Positions 58,069 to 64,000 of a stretch of 64,000 nt of DNA are shown one piece after another. The number at the start of each line of letters is the position of its first letter. The stretch's first letter is position 1. The notes beneath the pieces were generated by a model, which did not search any database, was not told where the DNA came from, and worked only from the letters and a program-made list of their open reading frames with translations. The DNA is from Thermobacillus xylanilyticus. Its GTDB lineage: Bacteria; Bacillota; Bacilli; Paenibacillales; Paenibacillaceae. The DNA is taken from the NCBI RefSeq assembly GCF_907165215.1, contig NZ_CAJRAY010000043.1, forward strand, positions 33,241 to 97,240, read 5' to 3'. Both the position numbers and the translations under genes were made by a program.

Positions 58069-58106
58069 AAGACCGCCGAACCGCTGGCACAGCGGACGGC
58101 GGTCTT
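58069..58106. terminator. Hairpin terminator between convergent genes
   Basis: Stem AAGACCGCCG (58069-58078) / CGGCGGTCTT (58097-58106), with a further CCGCT/AGCGG pairing inside. Ends in CTT on both sides, so it can act for the coiled-coil gene (+) and the guanylate-kinase-like gene (-). Confidence 0.75.
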
Positions 58107-58126
58107 CGCTTGTGAATCGGGAACGG

Positions 58127-58714
58127 TCAGTCTTTGTCCACCAGTCCCCGGTTCAAATACTTCTCGAGCGTATTGGTAATATCGAACACCGTATGTGCGA
58201 GATCGTAATTCTCGAAGGCATGCTCGCATTGCGATTGATATTCCATGTCGTATTCGTAGCGGCTCAGATGCTCCTGGATGACGTCGTCCGGCAATCCGAG
58301 CGCGCGCTGCCGTTCCTCCACCGTGCGGCGGTCGGCATAGATGAACAGCCGGATGCAGTGATCGCCGTACTTCTCTTTCAGAATGTCCGCACCTTCACGA
58401 TTCAGAATCAGGTAGACCGATCCGCTCTTCTCGAACGCCCGGGCGACATCCTTGTCGCGAATCCCGTACTTGTTGCCCCTGAGCTCGATGCTTTCGAGGA
58501 ATTCGCCGTCTTCTTCGAGCTGGTCGTACAGCGTCCGCGAGATAAAGTGATAGTCGACGCCGTCAACTTCGCCCGGGCGCGGCTTGCGGGTGGCGTACCC
58601 GGGCACCTTGCGGATGCCCAGCGTCTGCGCAACCGCGTCGGCGACAGTCTTCCGTCCCGATCCGTCCGGACCCGTGAAGACGAACATGTATTCCGAATCC
58701 TTCATGACATACAT
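58127..58714 (-). CDS. Guanylate kinase family protein
   Basis: 195 residues. P-loop FVFTGPDGSGRKTVADA (GxxGxGRKT), then the guanylate-binding motif ATRKPRPGEVDGVDYHFIS with the PRPGExDGxDY pattern, and a lid region (RRTVEERQRALGLPDDV). Canonical Gmk has a Lys-Ser/Thr P-loop very like this one. This is probably a second, diverged guanylate kinase rather than the housekeeping copy, whose usual neighbours (rpoZ, remA) are absent. Start 58714 follows GGAGGAGG at 8 nt; the longer ATG at 58735 overlaps that site. Confidence 0.8.
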   Translation of the reverse strand: MYVMKDSEYMFVFTGPDGSGRKTVADAVAQTLGIRKVPGYATRKPRPGEVDGVDYHFISRTLYDQLEEDGEFLESIELRGNKYGIRDKDVARAFEKSGSVYLILNREGADILKEKYGDHCIRLFIYADRRTVEERQRALGLPDDVIQEHLSRYEYDMEYQSQCEHAFENYDLAHTVFDITNTLEKYLNRGLVDKD

Positions 58715-58927
58715 CCCGTTCTCCTCCTCCTTCATGAAAATGATGGCGGCAAACCGCAGCGAAAGCGCACGATACGGACAAAACCCGGCACTGCAAGCGT
58801 TTGTGTTTCACTATTGTAACGAAAATCGGCTGTCACGGTCAATAATCAGCGACGCCCACGTCCCTGCCCGCGAATGCTCCCGATATCTTTCGATTTCTGG
58901 CTTTTTCAAACCGGGAGCCGACAGGGT

Positions 58928-58964
58928 TTGACAAGCGTCTTTTTATTATTTATAATAATTCTAA
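58928..58964 (+). promoter_or_regulatory. Consensus sigma-A promoter with an overlapping PerR box, upstream of dps
   Basis: TTGACA (58928-58933), 17-nt spacer, TATAAT (58951-58956): a perfect promoter. The 15-mer TTATAATAATTCTAA (58950-58964) matches the PerR consensus TTATAATNATTATAA at all but one of its defined positions and covers the -10. Bound PerR would block transcription; peroxide would release it. This explains control of dps. The leader is about 145 nt. The rest of the 394-nt gap (58715-59108) holds no gene. Confidence 0.8.
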
Positions 58965-59108
58965 ATTAAAAATTGATACAAACTTTGTTGTCCGTCTCTG
59001 CAAACGGCATAATCCCGCGGAATTGGCGCAACCTAACGCGGGAACGAAGCACACGATGCCCGCCGCGGAACGCGCACGATTCCAGAACTGCGAAGGAGGA
59101 GATTCGAC

Positions 59109-59591
59109 ATGGCGTCCATTCATGAAATCCTTAACCGTCAAATCGCCAATTTCAGCGTGCTCTACGTCAAGCTTCACCATTATCATTGGTATGTGAAAGG
59201 CGCTTCATTCTACACGCTGCACGCAAAGTTTGAAGAACTGTACAATGAAGCGGCCGGATACGTCGACGAACTGGCCGAACGGCTGCTTGCGCTGGGAGGC
59301 CGGCCGGTCTCCCGCATGGCGGAATACCTGAAGCTGGCCGCCATTCGGGAAGCATCCGGCACCGAGGATGCGAACGCGATGGTGCTGACGATCGCGGAGG
59401 ACTTCCGGATGATCTCCGCCGAGCTGGCCGATGGGATCCGCGCGGCGGAGCAGGAAGGCGACGCATCGACCGCCGATCTGCTCACCGGCATCCGGACAAG
59501 CCTGGACAAGCACGCCTGGATGCTGCGCGCCTTCGCCGGCCAGACCGGCGCTCCCGCCGCGGCTCCGGACGCCCGCGTCCGCACCGTCTGA
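59109..59591 (+). CDS. dps: Dps/ferritin-like DNA-protection protein
   Basis: 160 residues. Four-helix bundle with the dimer-interface ferroxidase ligands: VKLHHYHWYVKGASFYTLHAKFEELYNEAAGYVDELAERLLALGG (His, then Asp and Glu). The C-terminus (LDKHAWMLRAFAGQTGAPAAAPDARVRTV) ends in an Arg-containing tail. It stores iron and protects DNA against peroxide. GGAGGAG precedes the ATG. The PerR-type promoter upstream fits the Bacillus mrgA pattern. Followed by a strong terminator. Confidence 0.93.
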   Translation: MASIHEILNRQIANFSVLYVKLHHYHWYVKGASFYTLHAKFEELYNEAAGYVDELAERLLALGGRPVSRMAEYLKLAAIREASGTEDANAMVLTIAEDFRMISAELADGIRAAEQEGDASTADLLTGIRTSLDKHAWMLRAFAGQTGAPAAAPDARVRTV

Positions 59592-59615
59592 TTGCGCGGA
59601 GGCGCTCCGACGAAC

Positions 59616-59664
59616 ACGGCCTTCCCGCCCGCTGCAAGGCGAGCCGGGAAGGCCGTTTCTTCTG
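59616..59664 (+). terminator. Terminator after dps
   Basis: Perfect 12-bp stem ACGGCCTTCCCG / CGGGAAGGCCGT (59616-59627, 59645-59656) followed by TTCTTCTG. It also separates dps from the convergent kinase gene. Confidence 0.85.
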
Positions 59665-59710
59665 TCCGGGAGCGCCATGCGAGGCAATGGCAATCGCCGG
59701 AGCCCGCGCG

Positions 59711-60835
59711 TCACCGCGGAGCCGCCGGCTCCTTCGGCACGATGAGCCGCACCTCGGTCCCCTTGTCCGGCGCGGACCGGATGACAAGCGTCCCGCCGAC
59801 GGCGCGCGCCCGCTCTTCCATCGAGAACAGGCCGACGCCGCTCCGGCTGACGGACGGGTCGAAGCCCGCGCCTTCATCCCGCACGATCGTCTCGACCGCA
59901 TCGTCCGTTTCCTTGATCGACACTTCGCACTCGTCAACGTCGGCGTATTTCGCAATGTTCGTCAGCGCTTCTTGCACGACGCGGTAGATCGTCGTCTCCG
60001 CCGCGATGGCCGGCCTGCCGCGCAGTTCGATCGCGAGCCGCACGTCGATACCGTAATGCGCCGAATAGTTCTCGACATAGGTGCGGACGGCCGGGCCGAC
60101 GCCGAGATCGTCCAGCACCGACGGCCGAAGCTCCCGGGACATGCTGCGGATGTCTTCCATCACGTCCGCCACGTCCCGGCGCAGGCTGCGCAGCTCGGCC
60201 ATCTCCGGGTGGTCGTCCAGCAGCCGGTCGATGCGGATGAGCAGCGAGAACAGGCTTTGGCCGACCCCGTCGTGCAGTTCGCGCGAGATCCGCTTCCGCT
60301 CTTCCTCCTGCACCTCGATGACGCGGGTCATCATCGTCTTCAGTTCCTGCTCCACCTGCTTCAGCTTCGTCACTTCGTTGCGGATGGACAGATACTGATA
60401 CGGGCGGCCGTTTTCGTCCAGGAACGGCACGATCGTCGTGTTCACCCAGTAGTAGGTGCCGTCCTTCGCCCGGTTGCGGATGTCGCCGCGCCAGACTTCC
60501 CCCCGCGAGATCGTCCGCCACAGGTCGCGCATGAACGCCTTGTCATGATAGCCGGAATTGACGATCCGGTGATCCTGCCCGATCAGCTCCTCGCGGCTGT
60601 ATTTTGAAATCTCGACGAACTTGTCGTTCACGTACTGGATGATGCCTTTCGCGTCCGTAATCGCCACGATCGACGATTCATCGAGGGCGAATTTCACGTC
60701 CGCGAGCTGCTTGAGCGCCGTCTTGAGCTGCCTGCGCAGTTCCTCGTCCGCGATGAGCGTCTCGATCTCGTGCAGCAGGCGCACGGCAGCCTCCGCTTCC
60801 TGCTTGCCCAGCTTTGCGCCGACGGCATTATTCAA
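59711..60835 (-). CDS. PAS-domain sensor histidine kinase (NarL/NreB-type, HisKA_3)
   Basis: 374 residues, cytosolic. A helical N-terminus is followed by a PAS/PAC domain (SSIVAITDAKGIIQYVNDKFVEISKYSREELIGQDHRIVNSG..WVNTTIVPFLDENGRPYQYLSIRNEVTKLK). The HisKA_3 phospho-acceptor is EEERKRISRELHDGVGQSLFSLLI and the HATPase has VVQEALTNIAKYADVDE and SRSGVGLFSMEERARAVGG. The PAS region has no cysteines, so it lacks the Fe-S ligands of staphylococcal NreB; another cofactor or none must be used. TTG start at 60835 overlaps the regulator stop by 8 nt. The order GAF protein, regulator, kinase echoes nreABC. Confidence 0.9.
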   Translation of the reverse strand: MNNAVGAKLGKQEAEAAVRLLHEIETLIADEELRRQLKTALKQLADVKFALDESSIVAITDAKGIIQYVNDKFVEISKYSREELIGQDHRIVNSGYHDKAFMRDLWRTISRGEVWRGDIRNRAKDGTYYWVNTTIVPFLDENGRPYQYLSIRNEVTKLKQVEQELKTMMTRVIEVQEEERKRISRELHDGVGQSLFSLLIRIDRLLDDHPEMAELRSLRRDVADVMEDIRSMSRELRPSVLDDLGVGPAVRTYVENYSAHYGIDVRLAIELRGRPAIAAETTIYRVVQEALTNIAKYADVDECEVSIKETDDAVETIVRDEGAGFDPSVSRSGVGLFSMEERARAVGGTLVIRSAPDKGTEVRLIVPKEPAAPR

Positions 60836-61484
60836 AGTTCAACAATCCTTTCTTGACCGCGAATTTGATCAGCTCGGGCCGCGTCTTGAGCCCCAGCTTC
60901 TCCATCAGGTTCGCCTTGTGCGTCTCGACCGTCTTGACGCTGATGATCAGATTGTCGGCGATTTCCTTGTTCGAATACCCCCGCGCAATCCAGCCGAGAA
61001 CCTCCTTCTCCCGCTCCGACAGCGTGTCGTAGGCGTCCGGCGGCTCGGCGCCCGACTTCAGCCGGTTCAAATATTCGCTCATCAGCCGCTTCGTCGCCGT
61101 CGGGTACAGATAGGCGTCCCCGGCCGCTACCGACCGGATGGCGGACACCAGCTCCTCGTGCGGAGCGTTCTTCAGAATGTAGCCCGACGCGCCGATCTGG
61201 ATGGCCCGGAACAGATACTCGTCGTCGTCATGCATCGTCAGGATGAGAATGTTCGTCTCCGGCAGCCGCTGCTTGAGCTCCGCGGTCGCGGCCAGGCCGT
61301 CCATGCCGTGCGGCATGCTGACGTCCATCAGGACGACATCGGGCTTCAGCTCCAGCGCCATCCGGATCGCTTCGCCCCCTTCCGACGCCTCGCCGACCAC
61401 TTCGATGCCGTGCCTGCCGTCGAGCAGCATGCGAAGTCCCGAGCGGACCACCGCATGATCGTCGCACAGGAGCAGCTTCACCAT
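60828..61484 (-). CDS. NarL/FixJ-type response regulator (receiver + LuxR HTH)
   Basis: 218 residues. Receiver MVKLLLCDDHAVVRSGLRMLLDGRHGIEVVGEA, phospho-accepting Asp in DVVLMDVSMPHGMDGL and Lys in GYILKNAPHEELVSAI. LuxR HTH: LSEREKEVLGWIARGYSNKEIADNLIISVKTVETHKANLMEKLGL. Cognate partner of the PAS kinase encoded just downstream, overlapping it by 8 nt. GGAGGAATC precedes ATG 61484. Lies 72 nt after the GAF-protein gene. Together they probably respond to oxygen or an electron acceptor, since fnr and pflB are next door. Confidence 0.92.
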   Translation of the reverse strand: MVKLLLCDDHAVVRSGLRMLLDGRHGIEVVGEASEGGEAIRMALELKPDVVLMDVSMPHGMDGLAATAELKQRLPETNILILTMHDDDEYLFRAIQIGASGYILKNAPHEELVSAIRSVAAGDAYLYPTATKRLMSEYLNRLKSGAEPPDAYDTLSEREKEVLGWIARGYSNKEIADNLIISVKTVETHKANLMEKLGLKTRPELIKFAVKKGLLNFE

Positions 61485-61556
61485 CTTACGATTCCTCCGT
61501 CTTCCGCGGATATTACCCGAATTGTAGCAGAAGGGACAAAAAAACCGCAATGACCG

Positions 61557-62033
61557 CTACCTTTTCGGCCAGCTTGCCGCCTCCAGCGACAGCTCCCGCC
61601 ACCATTCCTCCCGCGCGCCGAGCGCCTTGATGCCGCGCACCGCCCGGCCGATTTCCGCGTCGTCGTAATCCTTCGTCAGCCGCCTGCCGAGCAGCATGAC
61701 GCCGGAGATGTCGCATCCGGTCCTGACGGGCAGAAATACGGCGGCGGCCAGGCCTTCGGCGAGCAGGATCGGGTCTTCGATCCGCGCCCGCTCCGAGCCG
61801 GGACGGCTCGGATCGAAGCAGACCGGCGTGCCGGAGCGGATCGCCAGGCCGAGCAGCCCGACGCTCGGCCGCTGCGTCATGTTCGGCGTCCGGCTGCTGA
61901 CGCTGCCGACCACGACCCGCCATGTCACGCGCCGGCTGGCCGGGTCCAGCAGCCCGAGTCCGGCGAAATCGCTTTCGGTCTCGCGGCGCAGCTTCTTCAC
62001 TTCGCGCAAAATCGCTTCCTTGGCGTTCTCCAT
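61557..62033 (-). CDS. GAF-domain protein (NreA-like)
   Basis: 158 residues, essentially a single GAF domain: ESDFAGLGLLDPASRRVTWRVVVGSVSSRTPNMTQRPSVGLLGLAIRSGTPVCFD, then AEGLAAAVFLPVRTGCDISGVMLLGRRLTKDYDDAEIG. A stand-alone GAF protein encoded with a NarL-type kinase/regulator pair recalls NreA, the nitrate receptor of staphylococci that controls NreB. Start ATG 62033 follows GGGAGG; the longer ATG 62057 is less likely. Divergent from fnr. Confidence 0.8.
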   Translation of the reverse strand: MENAKEAILREVKKLRRETESDFAGLGLLDPASRRVTWRVVVGSVSSRTPNMTQRPSVGLLGLAIRSGTPVCFDPSRPGSERARIEDPILLAEGLAAAVFLPVRTGCDISGVMLLGRRLTKDYDDAEIGRAVRGIKALGAREEWWRELSLEAASWPKR

Positions 62034-62337
62034 TTTCCTCCCACCTTCCTGCCGCATGCCGGTCCGATCTTGGGTGTGGTCTCTATGCTGTCAGTTCACT
62101 GATGAAATCCGCAAATCCAAACCGCACTCGGGGAATTCCCTGATGCCACTCTCGGGGCGCTCTTCCCGAACTGCGCCGATACAGCCAGCATACGCGATTT
62201 TGCGGCCCGAGTCTGTGATTTTCATCATCATCCAAATCCGGTTGTCTGCGCCGAAATTCCGTCGATTCCCCGATTACGCCCGCCCCGAAAACCTTGTATG
62301 CTTGGGTTAAGCAGGATGCATGAGGAGGCGAACCGAC

Positions 62338-63093
62338 ATGACGAACAGACAGATGACCGCATCCGCTCCATTGGGACAAAGCGCCGTCTGCAGGCGGGAG
62401 CAGGGAGACAGCCCGTTTACGGAACGCCAATTCAAGGAACTGGAATCGATCATGCACATCCGGCGCTACGAAGCGGGCGCCTACCTGTTCTGGGAAGGAG
62501 AACCCGCCGAAGCCGTCTATTACATCCGCAAAGGCCACGTCAAGCTGCGCCGCACGACCGACGACGGCCGCGACCTTTTGCTGTCGATTCTGAAGCCGGG
62601 CGATTTCCTCGTCGATTTCGATGCCTGGGATCCGAATCACCGCAACAGCGGCCAGGCGATGGACGATGTCGAAGCCGGCATCATTCCGCTGCCGGACCTG
62701 GAACTGCTGCTCGGCAAAGACGGCGAGCTGGCGTTCCGGTTCGCGATGTGGATGAGCATGCTGCGCCGCAGGAGCGAATCGAAGCTGTGCGATCTCATCA
62801 TGCTCGGCAAGCCGGGAGCCCTCGCCTCGACGCTGATCCGCCTGACGAACAGCTTCGGCGTCGCGCAGCCGGACGGCATCCTCATCCGGCTGAAGCTGAC
62901 AAACACGGAGCTGGCCGAACTGGTCGGGACGACGCGCGAGAGCATTAACCGGATGCTGAACACGCTGAAGAACGAAGGCGTCATCGACATGGCGCCCGGC
63001 GGCAGGCTGCGCGTGCTGCAGCTCGACAAGCTGCGGCAGATGGCCGGCTGTCCCGAATGTCCGGCTTGCCCGAAGGAGATTTGCAGCATCTGA
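62338..63093 (+). CDS. fnr: Fnr, Crp/Fnr-family oxygen-sensing regulator with C-terminal cysteine cluster
   Basis: 251 residues. cNMP-binding-like beta-roll (YEAGAYLFWEGEPAEAVYYIRKGHVKLRR..DLLLSILKPGDFLVDF) and C-terminal HTH (LTNTELAELVGTTRESINRMLNTLKNEGVI with RLRVLQLDKL). The protein ends in GCPECPACPKEICSI: Cys241-xx-Cys244-xxxx-Cys249, plus Cys238. This CxxCx4C tail matches the [4Fe-4S] ligands of Bacillus Fnr, which sit at the C-terminus, unlike E. coli FNR. ATG 62338 follows GAGGAGG; the ATG at 62320 is upstream of that site. A TGTGA-N6-TCACA box 70 bp past its stop controls the next gene. Confidence 0.93.
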   Translation: MTNRQMTASAPLGQSAVCRREQGDSPFTERQFKELESIMHIRRYEAGAYLFWEGEPAEAVYYIRKGHVKLRRTTDDGRDLLLSILKPGDFLVDFDAWDPNHRNSGQAMDDVEAGIIPLPDLELLLGKDGELAFRFAMWMSMLRRRSESKLCDLIMLGKPGALASTLIRLTNSFGVAQPDGILIRLKLTNTELAELVGTTRESINRMLNTLKNEGVIDMAPGGRLRVLQLDKLRQMAGCPECPACPKEICSI

Positions 63094-63160
63094 GGCCGAT
63101 GCGCCGGCAAGACCGCACCGGACAAAAGCGTAAAAAACAAGGATATAAAACATTGATGTT

Positions 63161-63203
63161 TGTGATTAATTTCACATACTTCCCGTCCAAAGGCTGGTAC
63201 CAT
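63161..63203 (+). promoter_or_regulatory. FNR box and -10 of the pflB promoter (class II)
   Basis: TGTGATTAATTTCACA (63161-63176) is a perfect TGTGA-N6-TCACA site. A -10-like TACCAT lies at 63198-63203, giving a start near 63210 and a box centre at -41.5, the classic activation distance. No -35 is needed in that arrangement. The leader is about 60 nt before the pflB ATG. Confidence 0.8.
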
Positions 63204-63272
63204 TTCAGATGAAGGCAGCGTGCCGCTGTCCGCGGCCCCTGCACGAAGCGTTAGAGGGAGGGAGCAGGTGTC

Positions 63273-64000
63273 ATGACCACTGCTGTGAAACAACCCCGAA
63301 CCGAAGGCGTACCGGACTGCTGGCGCGGTTTTCAATCCGGCCGGTGGATGGAAGAAATCGACGTGCGCGACTTCATTCTGCGCAACGTGACCCCCTATGA
63401 GGGAGACGAGCGGTTCCTCGCGGGGCCGACCGAAGCGACGACCCGGCTGTGGGAGATCGTCAGCCGGCTCTCCCGGGAAGAGCGGGAACGCGGCGGCGTC
63501 TGGGACGTCGATGTGAACACCCCGTCCGCCATCACCTCGCACGGACCGGGCTACCTCGACCGCAAGCTCGAGAAAATCGTCGGCGTGCAGACGGACGCTC
63601 CGTTCCGGCGGGCGATCATGCCGTTCGGCGGCATCCGCATGGTGCAGGATGCATGCAAGGCCTACGGCTATGAACTGCCGCAGGAGATCGTCCGGCTGTT
63701 CACGGAAATCCGCAAGACGCACAACCAGGGCGTATTCGACGTCTACACGCCGGAGATGCGCGCGGCGCGCAAAGCCGGCATCATCACCGGCCTGCCGGAC
63801 GCCTACGGCCGCGGCCGCATCATCGGCGACTACCGGCGCGTGCCGCTGTACGGCGTCGACCGGCTGATCGAGGCGAAGAAAGCCGACCTCGCAACCATGG
63901 AGAAGGGGCCGATGACGGAGGAGGTCATCCGCGCCCGCGAGGAGCACGCCGAACAGATCCGCGCGCTCGAAGAACTGAAGCGGATGGCGCTGTCGTACGG
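63273..64000 (+). CDS. pflB: Pyruvate formate-lyase (formate acetyltransferase), 3' truncated by window
   Basis: The first 242 residues are visible; the frame is open to the window end. N-terminal PFL signatures: CWRGFQSGRWMEEIDVRDFILRNVTPYEGDERFLAGPTEAT, VDVNTPSAITSHGPGYLDRKLEKIVGVQTDAPFRRAIMPFGGIRMVQDACKAYGYELP and GIITGLPDAYGRGRIIGDYRRVPLYG. The active-site Cys pair and glycyl radical lie beyond the window. It splits pyruvate to acetyl-CoA and formate under anaerobiosis. GAGGGAGGG precedes the ATG. The FNR box fits anaerobic induction. Confidence 0.95.
   Translation, partial: MTTAVKQPRTEGVPDCWRGFQSGRWMEEIDVRDFILRNVTPYEGDERFLAGPTEATTRLWEIVSRLSREERERGGVWDVDVNTPSAITSHGPGYLDRKLEKIVGVQTDAPFRRAIMPFGGIRMVQDACKAYGYELPQEIVRLFTEIRKTHNQGVFDVYTPEMRAARKAGIITGLPDAYGRGRIIGDYRRVPLYGVDRLIEAKKADLATMEKGPMTEEVIRAREEHAEQIRALEELKRMALSY

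Overview
The window looks like chromosome of a high-GC member of the Paenibacillaceae (Paenibacillus/Cohnella/Thermobacillus type). This is judged from the AGGAGG-type ribosome binding sites, the many TTG and GTG starts, the CcpA (cre), PerR and FNR signals of Bacillus type, the YesM/YesN-type two-component systems, the Lpl-type sugar ABC importers without their own ATPase, and housekeeping neighbours such as ndk, galU, dps and a CvfC-like HEAT protein. No rRNA, tRNA, CRISPR array, transposase or phage gene was seen.

Layout. 1-5.5 kb: end of a HEAT-repeat protein, a secreted beta-helix protein, a DUF2935 protein, a secreted transglutaminase-like protein and ndk. 5.6-7.5 kb: an oxidoreductase/sugar-isomerase pair. 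7.9-15.1 kb: an arabinan-type locus (substrate-binding lipoprotein, two permeases, lipoprotein endo-arabinanase-like GH43, cytoplasmic GH43) divergent from an ArsR-type regulator. 16-18.9 kb: a three-gene oxidative pathway for a free L-sugar (lactonase, L-galactose-dehydrogenase-like aldo/keto reductase, zinc alcohol dehydrogenase). 19-47 kb: a large hemicellulose/pectin side-chain region with GH43, two GH95, GH127, two tandem CBM9-CE1 esterases, two complete Lpl-type importers, two sensor kinase/AraC regulator pairs and an orphan binding protein. 47-53 kb: PadR/DUF1700/DUF4097 operon, a tubby-like protein, and a deoR-HAD phosphatase-glycerol-1-phosphate dehydrogenase cluster. 53-58.7 kb: hydrolase, KDPG aldolase, a repetitive glycine/proline-rich protein, galU, yjbQ and small proteins. 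59-64 kb: dps and an anaerobic block (PAS kinase, LuxR regulator, GAF protein, Fnr, start of pyruvate formate-lyase).

How it works together (inference). The endo-arabinanase-like lipoprotein and the two secreted esterases would open feruloylated, arabinosylated polymers outside the cell. Three importers would take up the oligosaccharides. GH43, GH95 and GH127 enzymes without signal peptides would finish the job inside. Both GH95 proteins carry Thr where alpha-L-fucosidases have His, and the neighbouring three-enzyme pathway looks built for L-galactose, so the region may serve a glucuronoarabinoxylan that carries L-galactose.

The most unusual feature is a set of three tandem arrays (about 7.6, 37.5 and 49.7 kb), each with a period of 51 bp or very near it, built on the same 25-nt imperfect palindrome. 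The spacers differ between arrays, and one stem base pair changes in a compensatory way. Other strong regulatory signals are a consensus promoter overlapped by a PerR-like box before dps, an FNR box centred at -41.5 before pflB, two TTTTATAAAA palindromes 20 bp apart upstream of the arabinan operon, and a WalR-type box ahead of a possible short terminated RNA.
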